Positions 54,502-63,801 of a DNA stretch of 64,000 nt are shown piece by piece. This DNA comes from JAJDAT01 sp964570665 (GTDB lineage Bacteria; Nitrospinota; Nitrospinia; Nitrospinales; JAJDAT01). The DNA is taken from the NCBI GenBank assembly GCA_964570665.1, contig CAZMZH010000002.1:248001-312000 (forward strand). The letters run 5' to 3'. Made by a program: the position numbers and the translations under genes. The notes beneath the pieces were generated by a model, which had not been told where the DNA came from, did not search any database, and saw only the letters and a program-made list of their open reading frames with translations. How positions within the stretch are numbered: the stretch's first letter is position 1; each line of letters opens with the position of its first letter.

Positions 54502-54731
54502 AAGAATATTCTTTTAAGTTTTAAGTCTCAATTACAACGATTTTTAAAATAAAAAATCTTGGTTTTTTTCGCCAATTACAATTGTAGTATTCCTTTTTTT
54601 GAAGACTTTTTCCAGTGTTCCTTTTAATCTGAGTTTACATTTTTTTGAAAATAGAGTTATTTTTCTATCCAAGTATGATTCTAAGGCGATTTTGAATAAG
54701 TTTAATAAAATTTTTGCTGAGGAAATAATTT

Positions 54732-56588
54732 GTGAAAACTGAAGAGTTAGATCTGAACGCTAGAGAATTGATTAAACCTGATTCTTCTCTCGTTGCATGG
54801 CACTTCGAATATTTAAGAAAAATGGTTGCGATTGATAGTAGAAGTTTTGGCGTCAATGAGTTTATAGGCGATAGAAAAACACCTAGCGATATGACAGAGA
54901 TTTTATCTCTTGCCGAGGAATATTTAAGAAAAATAGGCTTTGATTTTGTAAAAATAAATAAAAGTTCAAATGGAGATCAACTGCCTAATCCAATTTTAAT
55001 GGCGGAATTATTTTCAGGAAAAGGAAAGCCAACATTGTTGTTTTATGCCCATTTGGATAAGCAGCCTTACATGGACGATGAAAAATTTGAAAAATGGGGA
55101 GGGGTTTCTCCGACTAAGTTAAGGTGGAACGAAAATAAAACAAGAGCTTATGGCCGCGGCGCCGCTGACGACTTGGCAGGGGTGACCGCAATTGGGATGA
55201 CAGTGGATGCATTACTCAAGGCGGTAGGTTTCGACGCCGAAGCGTCAAATAGAGAAAAAATAGATAATTTACCCTGCAACATGAAGGTGATTTACGAAAC
55301 TGAGGAAGAATCGGGCTCTAAAACTTTGGTTGATCAAATTAAAGAAAACCGAGAATTTTTTGAATCGTCCGATTGTATTTTAATTACAGATGTGATTAAT
55401 CCGGATCAAGGGATACCAGGTTTAACCACTTGTTTACGCGGTCTTGTTCAGATGAATATAACTCTGAAGAAGAAAAAAGGTTCCTCAATTAAGATTGACG
55501 AGCAAACCGCTTTATATAAATTACTATCTACCCTGATCAAGGATGACCATTCGCTGGCAATTGAGGAAATCGCCTTAGCAGATTTACCGCTAACCGAAAG
55601 AGAACGCGAAGGATTTGCACGAATTCCAACTTCAGTAGATTTTTTAAAACAAACAGGTGGATTACTTCCAGACACAGTTTTGACTGTAGATTCTGAACGT
55701 GAAAGTGTTATTGAAGCTCAACTGAGGAAATCCTACGCAAATGTTCGCCCGGGCAACCGAGTTTCTGGAAGCGTTATTTTTGGTTCGGCAGCGGCTAGAT
55801 TGATAATTAAACTTTCTGATAATTTGGAAGAGGAGCTTCTATTATCTTTGCTCCAAAAAAAAATTAATGATTTAAATCGATTTCGTCTTAAAACTTGGAT
55901 CAAAAGTTTTTGCCAAGGGGAAAATTTAATTGTTGATTTTTATATACAATCCTCTACAAAAAATCCCCATTCAGGGGTAAATGGAGGACCATTTCCAGTT
56001 GCTGAATTACAATTAGCAAAAATTATAGATAAACTAATAGGAGACAACGGGTTTTTAGTACTGGGAGGTATAGAAACTCGGGAAAATTACTCGATTCCTA
56101 TTATTGAAGTTCAATCTCTGTGGGCGGATAATGATGGGAGTTATAAGTTATTTGATTCAAAAGTAGCAAAATCTATTGTCGAGATTCGTTTGGGGGCTGG
56201 GAATGACGAGGCGCTAGCCACAGAAGCGTTGCGTAAATATTTATTAGCGCAGATTTCTGAAGGATTTGAAATTGATATTGTAATTGATAAAGGAGCTTCA
56301 CCCTGGATAACTGGAATAGAGCACCCTGCATTTTCGCTAATTTTAGAAGCTTTAGAAGCAGGTTATGGGGAAAAACCTTGTTTATATGGTTGTGGAGGAA
56401 CAATTCCTTTTGTTCCTAAATTGACCGACGCTTTAGGTCCAATTCCGCCTTTATGCCTAGGCGCTTATGATCCTAACTCCAAAATGCACGAGCCGGGAGA
56501 AAGTATGTCGGTTAAAGATTGGCTTGGATGCGTTCGATCCATGATTTATTTTTCATGCAAATCTTTAGAAATATTTCCAAAAAGTTAG
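54732..56588 (+). CDS. M20-family metallopeptidase / dipeptidase
   Basis: 618 residues, long for M20 (usually 400-480). Zinc-site motifs: YAHLDKQPYMDD with H107 and D109, GRGAADDLAG with D146-D147, TEEESGS (general base and ligand Glu pair), ITDVINPDQGIP, and the C-terminal CLGAYDPNSKMHEPGE His. GTG start at 54732 with GAGG about 10 nt upstream. The dimerisation domain contains extra sequence (residues ~260-460). A cytoplasmic dipeptidase (CNDP-like) is the likeliest role. No operon partner. Confidence 0.88.
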   Translation: MKTEELDLNARELIKPDSSLVAWHFEYLRKMVAIDSRSFGVNEFIGDRKTPSDMTEILSLAEEYLRKIGFDFVKINKSSNGDQLPNPILMAELFSGKGKPTLLFYAHLDKQPYMDDEKFEKWGGVSPTKLRWNENKTRAYGRGAADDLAGVTAIGMTVDALLKAVGFDAEASNREKIDNLPCNMKVIYETEEESGSKTLVDQIKENREFFESSDCILITDVINPDQGIPGLTTCLRGLVQMNITLKKKKGSSIKIDEQTALYKLLSTLIKDDHSLAIEEIALADLPLTEREREGFARIPTSVDFLKQTGGLLPDTVLTVDSERESVIEAQLRKSYANVRPGNRVSGSVIFGSAAARLIIKLSDNLEEELLLSLLQKKINDLNRFRLKTWIKSFCQGENLIVDFYIQSSTKNPHSGVNGGPFPVAELQLAKIIDKLIGDNGFLVLGGIETRENYSIPIIEVQSLWADNDGSYKLFDSKVAKSIVEIRLGAGNDEALATEALRKYLLAQISEGFEIDIVIDKGASPWITGIEHPAFSLILEALEAGYGEKPCLYGCGGTIPFVPKLTDALGPIPPLCLGAYDPNSKMHEPGESMSVKDWLGCVRSMIYFSCKSLEIFPKS

Positions 56589-56680
56589 AAATGGAAATAG
56601 TTAGTTTATTTTCTGTTACTGTCTGTAGTTTGGTATAATCATTTTGTAAAAATTGATTATTTTAGGTATTTTTTAAAAAA

Positions 56681-57649
56681 ATGAGTGAAGAAAAAGGTCT
56701 ATATCGCCCGATTAATTTGGAAAATATTAGTAAGGGCTCAAATTTGACATTTGACGTTTATTACGAAACGAAGGCTGATGGAGGGAGTTACGTAAAATTC
56801 GCAAGCGCCGATAACCCAAGGCATCAAGAAAAGGTTAAGGAGTTTCTAGGCAATCCAGATTTTAATATCCAGTTATATATTGAAGAAAAAGATTTATTTA
56901 AATATTACGATCAAGCCACCATATCCTTAAAGAAAATGATGTCCAGCGATGTAGTACCGCTAAAAGAAAAGACTAAAAAAGTTTATTCAGTTTCAAAAGA
57001 AATTATGCAGGATTTTTTTGAGTTTTCCGCTACAGATAAAGTATTAGGTTCGTCGGAAAAAGTGATGGAAATTATGGAAGATTGTATTTCCGATAATAAC
57101 GTAGGGTTTAAGGCAATTTCTTCGATTACGAACAAAGATTATTATACGTATACGCATAGCGTAAATGTCGGACTGTATTGTATGACATTTGGCGTAAAGC
57201 TTAAAATGGGCAGGGATGACGTGCGTGAACTGGGTTTAGGAGGTATGTTGCACGATGTAGGAAAAGCGGAAATACCTCATGAACTGATCAATAAAAATGG
57301 AGCGTTAACAGACGAAGAATTTAAAATTATTCAGAATCATTCGCCTAAAGGGGAGGAATATCTTTCCAATTTAAATTGTTACAGCAATAAAGTTACTTGT
57401 ATGGCAGGTCAGCATCATGAAAAGTGGACAGGCGGAGGTTACCCAAAAAACCTTGTTGGAGATCAGATTGCCGTTAACGCTAGAATTTGTAAAATAATGG
57501 ATGTCTATGATGCGCTTTCCACTAGACGTTCTTATAAAAAAGCAATGAATTCTTTTGAAGCCTTAACTCTCATGAAGCAAAAAATGAACGATCATTTTGA
57601 TCCCAAACTTTTAAATGCATTTATTAGATTGATGGGTCCTGATATGTAA
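56681..57649 (+). CDS. HD-GYP domain protein (probable c-di-GMP phosphodiesterase)
   Basis: 322 residues. The N-terminal ~130 residues are unassigned. The HD-GYP domain has H191-D192 in GGMLHDVGKAEIPHELI, NHSPKGEEYL, GQHHEKWTGGGYPKNL (the GYP signature) and MDVYDALSTRRSYKKAM. Catalytic His/Asp residues are present, so c-di-GMP hydrolysis is likely. Cytoplasmic; no receiver domain. It converges on the HDOD/GGDEF pair. Confidence 0.92.
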   Translation: MSEEKGLYRPINLENISKGSNLTFDVYYETKADGGSYVKFASADNPRHQEKVKEFLGNPDFNIQLYIEEKDLFKYYDQATISLKKMMSSDVVPLKEKTKKVYSVSKEIMQDFFEFSATDKVLGSSEKVMEIMEDCISDNNVGFKAISSITNKDYYTYTHSVNVGLYCMTFGVKLKMGRDDVRELGLGGMLHDVGKAEIPHELINKNGALTDEEFKIIQNHSPKGEEYLSNLNCYSNKVTCMAGQHHEKWTGGGYPKNLVGDQIAVNARICKIMDVYDALSTRRSYKKAMNSFEALTLMKQKMNDHFDPKLLNAFIRLMGPDM

Positions 57650-57684
57650 TTGGCTCGTTTTTCTCATCGTCCTACCAATTCATC

Positions 57685-58536
57685 TTAATTTTCAAAAGCA
57701 GTCGCCGCCAATTCTGCGGTTTCTTTTAATTTTGGGCTCCACCCATTTAAAGTCGACTGATCTAATTTCAGAGCCTTGAAAACCCATGGTTCTATGGATG
57801 TTTCTGAAGCAAGCCACCCATCATGGTAATCGAGACTATTTGCTAATCTATTAGACAAACAAACCACAGCAGATAGCTTATTTAAGCCTCCATTTTTTGA
57901 ATTTAAATTGTGACCTAATTTTAAAGCCTCAATTAGGTTTTCGGGAAAGCCCCAAATGGAAGCTAAATAAGCAGAAATCTCAGAAATTGGCCAACCTAAT
58001 ATCTTATTTCCTGCTTGAGATAAAGAAATTTTTTCTATTTTTGCTTTCTTAGCGATTATTGAAAAAATTTTAGGTTGATGGACCAAGAGCGCTATTTTCC
58101 CAATATCGTGTATTAAACCTGCGGTAAAACATTCGTCTGGAGCGTGGCTGCCGGATAGTTCCGCAACTTCTAAAGCTAATGTTGCAGTAATTATCATGTG
58201 TCGCCATAGAGACTTAACTGAGAAATTATAGTCGCTAAAAGCTTCAAGATCGTTTTCTAATATAGGGGTAGTCAGTATGATGTTTTTTATGGGTCCAGGC
58301 CCTAAGAGATTGGAGGCCTGTTGCAACGATACAATTTGAGAGGGCCAACCATAAAATGGAGCGTTTGCTATTTTGAGGATTTGGCAAGCCATTGCCGGGT
58401 CATTTTGAATCATTGTTTCAGCTCTAAAATCTTTAAAAGACATAGTGTTTACTTGATCCAATACTTTTACAATTTGGAAGGGAGGAGAATGAAGCATTTC
58501 AATTTCCCCAAAAACATCTATATCTATTGGTTTCAT
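57685..58536 (-). CDS. HDOD domain protein
   Basis: About 283 residues. HDOD domain with FRAETMIQNDPAMACQILKIANAPFYG, LWRHMIITATLALEVAE, FTAGLIHDIGKIALLVHQP and GWPISEISAYLASIWGFPENLIEAL. HDOD proteins act in signalling without proven catalysis, though the HD pair is kept here. Start ATG 58536 chosen; a TTG four codons upstream is the alternative and would overlap the stop of the GGDEF gene. Only a few bases separate it from that gene, so they are co-transcribed. Confidence 0.88.
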   Translation of the reverse strand: MKPIDIDVFGEIEMLHSPPFQIVKVLDQVNTMSFKDFRAETMIQNDPAMACQILKIANAPFYGWPSQIVSLQQASNLLGPGPIKNIILTTPILENDLEAFSDYNFSVKSLWRHMIITATLALEVAELSGSHAPDECFTAGLIHDIGKIALLVHQPKIFSIIAKKAKIEKISLSQAGNKILGWPISEISAYLASIWGFPENLIEALKLGHNLNSKNGGLNKLSAVVCLSNRLANSLDYHDGWLASETSIEPWVFKALKLDQSTLNGWSPKLKETAELAATAFEN

Positions 58537-58540
58537 TAGT

Positions 58541-59617
58541 TTATCCAAGGATCGTTTGATTTCTTCCGTTTTCTTTAGCTTTATATAGAGCTTGATCGGC
58601 GACTTTTAGAAGATCGTCTTTGTTTTTCATTTTTTTGAAATCTATTTCAGCAACGCCACAACTAATTGTTACGTGCCAAGGTTTTGTGTCGCTTTCAAAG
58701 GATAAACTTTCAACTTGATTTCGAATTCTTTCAGCAATTGGGAATGCTCCTTTAGCATTAGTTTCTGGCAAAACGACCACAAACTCTTCTCCGCCATAAC
58801 GAGCAATGGTATCGTGGGCTCTACAAATTACGTTTAAGACATTTCCAATTTCGATAAGGACTTGGTCGCCTTTTTGGTGACCGTAAGTATCATTGACTGA
58901 TTTAAAATGGTCTACATCTATGATGACTGCAGACAAGGGGCTTTTATAACGTAGACTTCTAGAAAATTCTGAAGTAAATACATTTTCAAGATATTGCCTA
59001 TTCTTAATTCCGGTTAATCCGTCTGTTACGGATAAATCCTCTACTTTTTCAAAAAGAAGGGCATTGCTAATTGTTAACGATAAAAATTCAGTAATATTGA
59101 TAACAAAGTCTAATTCGCCTACTGAAAAAAAACCTTTAATATTGTCATTTAGATTTAGAATTCCTACGATTTCATTTTCAATCATCAAGGGAGCGCAGAC
59201 TAAAAAATTATTTTGAAAAAGGCTATTACGCTTTCCTTGGAAAAATTTTGAATTTTGATAATTCGCTTCGACAATATATTTACCATTGCTAAGAGCATCT
59301 TTCATAACGGGGGAATCGTCGACGGCAATTGACATATTTTTTTGCAAGTCAGGTCGATTATGACAAGCTAAATCTAGCCTATTATTCTTCTTGTCAAATA
59401 AGAACAAAGTAAAATATCTAATAGATAAAATGTGAGGTAGTTTTTCTACTAGAACGCGTTTAATTTCTTCAAGGTCAAGAAGACTAATGCTTTTTTGTAA
59501 GTAAAGTAAGTGGTTGGAAAATAATAAGGATTGTCCTAGCATTCCATTTTGCTTTTTAAGCAAATCTCGAATTATAGACAATTCTGTATCTTTTTCGTCT
59601 GGGCGCTTATTAGCCAT
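58541..59617 (-). CDS. GAF-GGDEF diguanylate cyclase
   Basis: 358 residues: N-terminal coiled segment, GAF domain (~35-185), then GGDEF domain with DVDHFKSVNDTYGHQKGD and the active-site loop GGEEF. The inhibitory I-site RAHD lies exactly five residues before the loop, so feedback inhibition by c-di-GMP is likely. Cytoplasmic. Arranged with HDOD downstream and HD-GYP convergent, forming a compact synthesis/degradation signalling group. The ~260 nt upstream to the next gene hold nothing recognisable. Confidence 0.93.
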   Translation of the reverse strand: MANKRPDEKDTELSIIRDLLKKQNGMLGQSLLFSNHLLYLQKSISLLDLEEIKRVLVEKLPHILSIRYFTLFLFDKKNNRLDLACHNRPDLQKNMSIAVDDSPVMKDALSNGKYIVEANYQNSKFFQGKRNSLFQNNFLVCAPLMIENEIVGILNLNDNIKGFFSVGELDFVINITEFLSLTISNALLFEKVEDLSVTDGLTGIKNRQYLENVFTSEFSRSLRYKSPLSAVIIDVDHFKSVNDTYGHQKGDQVLIEIGNVLNVICRAHDTIARYGGEEFVVVLPETNAKGAFPIAERIRNQVESLSFESDTKPWHVTISCGVAEIDFKKMKNKDDLLKVADQALYKAKENGRNQTILG

Positions 59618-59878
59618 TATGAAATATTAGCTTAAATTAAGAATATTTTTTTAGATTTACATTCAGTTAAGTCAAAAAAATGACGAAAAAGAGATGATCC
59701 AGTAAAGTATTTATGGTGATGTATGATTTAGAATAGCTAGATTTATAATATATTTTCAATGAAATCGCAATTCGAACTGCTTATTCTACCCTAAAGTATT
59801 ATAAAGTAAACTGATGAGCGTTTTTCGGTATGGTTTTTGCTAAGTTTATTTCAGTACTAAAAATAACCAATAATTCTT

Positions 59879-62482
59879 ATGCAGTTAGAAAAAACTTTAA
59901 AAAATAAAATTATAACTATTCTGCTGCTTTTTCTAAGCGCGGAATATTTTGTTCCGTTATCTAGTTTCTCGCAAGAAGTCCAATCTCCTGCCAGTGGTTT
60001 GAATAGCGCTATTATTGAAGAAGTTTTAATTGGTCCACACCCAGATTATTCTAGGTTACTCATTAAACTTAATAAGGCCGTTCAGTACACTGTTGACGCA
60101 GATTTTCTAAAAAAGCGGATTGTCATAGTAATAAAAAATGCAAAATTAGGGCCTAAAGCTCGAGCTAGAATATTTAAAGATTTAAATTTGCAAATGGTAG
60201 AACTTTTGGAGCCAAGTCTTGGTACTGTTCAAATTGCTTTACATTTGCAAAATCAAAATAGCAGGTTTTTTCATTTTCAAAGAACCTTACCTCAACAAAT
60301 TGTTGTGGATGTTCTTGGAAAAGGTAAACCTTTTATTAAGGCTAGAATTAAGAATATCAGTCCACAGACGAAAAAATCTGAAACCACGAAGATGGCTTCA
60401 CAGGCCACTCCCAAGGGTGGTAAGAATGGGGATGGGAAAAAGATAAGCGATAAAGAAAATAAAACTCGAAACCGTGGTTTGAAAATACCTGGTTTCACTC
60501 AAGCAGACATCCAGGAAGCGCTGGTAAAAGATAGAGAAGATCGCGTTAGAAATGGGCGAGACGATTTCAAAGAAGCCCTATTACGTTTCCAACAAAAGAG
60601 ATACCCCGAAGCCATTCGTTTATTTAAACAATTTCGAGAAAAATACCCTGGTAGTAGGCATCTTGGAGATATCGCGTATTTGACCGCTCAAGCAGAATAT
60701 GCTCTGACTTTTCGTCAAGAAATCCCAATATTTGAAAAGACAATTGAAGCTTTGAATTTTGCTTTACGAGAATACCCAGAATCTAAGTTTTACGATCAGG
60801 CTCTGGCTCAATTGGCTTCTGTTTACGATGAAATGGGATTGTCTTTGGAGGCGAAAGCTCTTTACAAGGAAGGATTGCGGAAAGACCCCAAAGGATTATT
60901 CTCCAATTATTTTAATACGCAGTTAGCTCTTTTGCAGTTGAGGGAAAATCAATATGAAGAAGCCTATTTAGCCTTAAATAACATTTTGAAAAGATCTCCT
61001 AGGGATGAAAATGCAAGAGATGGTATTTTCCGGATTGCGAAATGGTATTTTGATCAAGAAGAATACGACAAAGCGCTTGAAATTTATGAAGACGGCGAAA
61101 AAAGATGGCCAAGATTTCTAAATGAAAAAGCCGAAGTAAAATACTATATGGCGGAAATTTATTTTAAAAATGAAGATTTTAATAAAGCGCGGCGACATTA
61201 TTTTGATTATATTAACCTTTTGCCAGACACCCCTTTATCCTTTAAAGCTCTAAATCGAATTGGCGATTCTTTTTTTATCGAAGGAAACGATCGCGCTGGA
61301 CTGGCTATATTTGACGAATCTGCTAAGAGAAAAACAGGAGGTCGCGAAGCTCAATATGGAAAAATAAGGCTCGCAGATATTGGAATTAGAAATCCAAATC
61401 TAAAAATAAATAATATTGTTTTCGATTTAGATCCATATTTTCATCCCTTTAAAACTTACGATGAGATATTTGAATCTGCCGCCGATCCAAACATTAAATC
61501 AGAAGTTCTTCTGAGTCTTGGAATCGCCTATCTCCGTAGCCAAAGGTATTTAGATGCCGTAGCCCATTTTAAAAGCTTATTAGCGGCCAAACCTCAAAAA
61601 AACTATGTTCGAGCTGCTGAAAAGTATTTAAAGCAATCTTTGATATTTTTAGTAGAAAAGCTTTCTAAACAAAAGGGTTATTTACCTGTTTTATATGCTT
61701 ATAGCGATTATCTGGGTCTTTCTTTGGGAGATATAAATAACGTTAAAACAGTTCTACTTATTGGAGAGGCTTACCAGAAAATTGGTATGGAGCAAGAGGC
61801 AATTAAGCATTACGAAAGAGTAAAACGTCTAGATACTCATAAAACATATAGCGATAGGATTTTTCTAAACCTTGGAAGGATTCATTTAAGCGAGAAACAA
61901 TTTAAAGAAGCTGAAAGGGTTTCCCGAGCTTTTGTGAATAAATTTCCCGAGAGTGATTTAATGCCTCAAACCCTCTTATTAAAGGCAGAGGCTTTGACAG
62001 GAAAAAAGGAATTTGATGCGTCGATTGGCGTTTATAGGGAAATTCTTGAAAAGGGATTAGGAAATCGTTCGGATATTCATTATCGGATCGCTCAAGTTCA
62101 ATTGAAAATGGATAAACCAAAGGAAGCCATTGAGTCTTTTAACCAGTCAATTCAAACTTTTAATCGAGCTGTCAAACCGCCTCCCGAACATGTTCCTAAC
62201 GCTTATTATAAGTATGGAATTGCTTTGTATAACAATGAAAATTATGAAGAAGCCGTAAAAGCTTTAGATAAAGCCCGTCAACTATACCCGAATCATTCTT
62301 TAAATGATTGGGCGGAATTTTTAATAGCGGATTCTTTTTCCAAATTAAAAGAAGCGGGAAAATCAATTGATCGTATGAAAAAATTTATTCAAGTTGAAAA
62401 ATACGATCCCCTACTCAAAAGAGCTGCAGAAAATAAACTAAAAATCATTGATTGGGAAAAAAAGTTCAAAGACTTTGGTTAA
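59879..62482 (+). CDS. Large exported AMIN-domain / TPR protein
   Basis: 867 residues: signal-type start (~10-32), an AMIN-like beta domain (~40-155; RLLIKLNKAVQYTVDADFLKKRIVIVI, RTLPQQIVVDVLG), a Lys/Ser-rich linker (~160-200), then a long run of TPR/Sel1-type repeats to the end (EALLRFQQKRYPEAIRLFKQFREKYPG; YKYGIALYNNENYEEAVKALDKARQLYPN). AMIN domains bind peptidoglycan-related targets; TPRs bind protein. Likely a periplasmic scaffold for pili, motility or division; no partner identified. It is followed on the same strand by a two-component pair. Confidence 0.85.
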   Translation: MQLEKTLKNKIITILLLFLSAEYFVPLSSFSQEVQSPASGLNSAIIEEVLIGPHPDYSRLLIKLNKAVQYTVDADFLKKRIVIVIKNAKLGPKARARIFKDLNLQMVELLEPSLGTVQIALHLQNQNSRFFHFQRTLPQQIVVDVLGKGKPFIKARIKNISPQTKKSETTKMASQATPKGGKNGDGKKISDKENKTRNRGLKIPGFTQADIQEALVKDREDRVRNGRDDFKEALLRFQQKRYPEAIRLFKQFREKYPGSRHLGDIAYLTAQAEYALTFRQEIPIFEKTIEALNFALREYPESKFYDQALAQLASVYDEMGLSLEAKALYKEGLRKDPKGLFSNYFNTQLALLQLRENQYEEAYLALNNILKRSPRDENARDGIFRIAKWYFDQEEYDKALEIYEDGEKRWPRFLNEKAEVKYYMAEIYFKNEDFNKARRHYFDYINLLPDTPLSFKALNRIGDSFFIEGNDRAGLAIFDESAKRKTGGREAQYGKIRLADIGIRNPNLKINNIVFDLDPYFHPFKTYDEIFESAADPNIKSEVLLSLGIAYLRSQRYLDAVAHFKSLLAAKPQKNYVRAAEKYLKQSLIFLVEKLSKQKGYLPVLYAYSDYLGLSLGDINNVKTVLLIGEAYQKIGMEQEAIKHYERVKRLDTHKTYSDRIFLNLGRIHLSEKQFKEAERVSRAFVNKFPESDLMPQTLLLKAEALTGKKEFDASIGVYREILEKGLGNRSDIHYRIAQVQLKMDKPKEAIESFNQSIQTFNRAVKPPPEHVPNAYYKYGIALYNNENYEEAVKALDKARQLYPNHSLNDWAEFLIADSFSKLKEAGKSIDRMKKFIQVEKYDPLLKRAAENKLKIIDWEKKFKDFG

Positions 62483-62535
62483 TTTCCTATAATGTAATTG
62501 TTTATAGATTTTCTTATTATAATTCTTTTCTCAAA

Positions 62536-63801
62536 ATGGTTGAAAACTTGGTAGAAAAAAAGAGAGAACAAGAAATTCAAGTTCTTCATAAAGCTTTCGA
62601 GTCATTTAATGAAGCGTCACAGCAGCTGCAAGGTTCTTATGATAAGCTTCAAGAAAGAATTAATGAGTTGGACTCGCAACTGGCCGATAAGAATTTAGAA
62701 CTAGAACGAAACTTAAAAGAAAAAGATAAAGTAAAGAATAACCTCAATAATATTTTAGAAAACCTTCACAATGGCGTTGTTGTAATTGATTCGGATGAAA
62801 AAATCACCGCTTTCAACCAAGCGGCTGGGGCAATAATGAATAAATCTCCAGGAAAATGTTTAGGGAAAAAATTAAAAGATGTGTTTTCTCCCGATTTTAT
62901 TGAATCGACTTTTGCTCCCCTTATCCAGACTAAAGAAAAAAACGAGAGTTTGGACCGGGTGTATTATCCTGAAGATCATGAGAAAATCGATATCCGAGTA
63001 TCCGCTTCTCCAATGAAAGATCAGAAAAACAAAGAAGTTGGAACCGTTTTGATAGTCCAAGATGTGACTCATTTAAAAAGGTTAGAGGAGGAAGTTCAGA
63101 GAAACCAACGGCTCACAGCAATGGGAGAAATGGCGGCTGGTATTGCGCATGAAATTCGAAACCCACTAGGAAGCATTGAACTTTTTGCGTCGCTTTTGCG
63201 TAAAGATTTAGAAGAAGATGTGGACAAACAGCTTCTTGCGGATCATATTTGCTCTGGCGTCAAAAATATGGATAGAATCATCTCCAGTATTCTATTATTT
63301 GCGAAATCTCCGGAACCTTCTTGCCAAAGATGCGATATCAATGCCATGTTGGAGGAATTATTAGAGTTTTCTTCTAACATTATTTATCCAGAAAACATTA
63401 AAATTGTTCGTAAGCTGGGCAATAAAAAGTTATTTTGTCGAGGCGACACTGATTTATTGAAACAAGTATTTTTAAACTTTATCCGAAATGCAATTCAAGC
63501 AATGCAGGAAGATGGAGAATTAGTGTTAAAGAGTAGAGAAATTGGTATAAATAAAAAGGGAAAAAAAGAAGGAGCTTGTATTGCTATTTCAATATCGGAT
63601 ACGGGGGTGGGTATTTCCCCAGAAAATATTAAAAAGATTTTTAACCCATTTTTTACCACTAAAGCGCGTGGGACAGGGTTAGGTATGGCGATTGCCTATA
63701 ACATAATTAAAGCTCATCAAGGCACGATAGAAGTCGAAAGCCATCAAAATGTTGGAACGACATTTACCATAAAGATTCCAGTATGGGATTCAAAAAAATG
63801 A
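62536..63801 (+). CDS. Cytosolic PAS histidine kinase (NtrB-like)
   Basis: 421 residues from ATG 62536; an upstream TTG at 62452 would overlap the AMIN-TPR gene and is unlikely. A coiled coil (~5-75) precedes a PAS domain (~75-190, NLHNGVVVIDSDEKITAFN), HisKA H205 in AAGIAHEIRNPLGSIELF, and an ATPase (NFIRNAIQAMQ, DTGVGISPENI, GTGLGMAIAYNI). No membrane helix. Its TGA overlaps the ATG of the response regulator (ATGA), so the two are translationally coupled. Confidence 0.9.
   Translation: MVENLVEKKREQEIQVLHKAFESFNEASQQLQGSYDKLQERINELDSQLADKNLELERNLKEKDKVKNNLNNILENLHNGVVVIDSDEKITAFNQAAGAIMNKSPGKCLGKKLKDVFSPDFIESTFAPLIQTKEKNESLDRVYYPEDHEKIDIRVSASPMKDQKNKEVGTVLIVQDVTHLKRLEEEVQRNQRLTAMGEMAAGIAHEIRNPLGSIELFASLLRKDLEEDVDKQLLADHICSGVKNMDRIISSILLFAKSPEPSCQRCDINAMLEELLEFSSNIIYPENIKIVRKLGNKKLFCRGDTDLLKQVFLNFIRNAIQAMQEDGELVLKSREIGINKKGKKEGACIAISISDTGVGISPENIKKIFNPFFTTKARGTGLGMAIAYNIIKAHQGTIEVESHQNVGTTFTIKIPVWDSKK

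Noticed and set aside
54577..54586. TACAATTGTA palindrome before the M20 gene
   Set aside because: A ten-base AT-rich palindrome is expected by chance in this composition and has no second copy or spacing relation.
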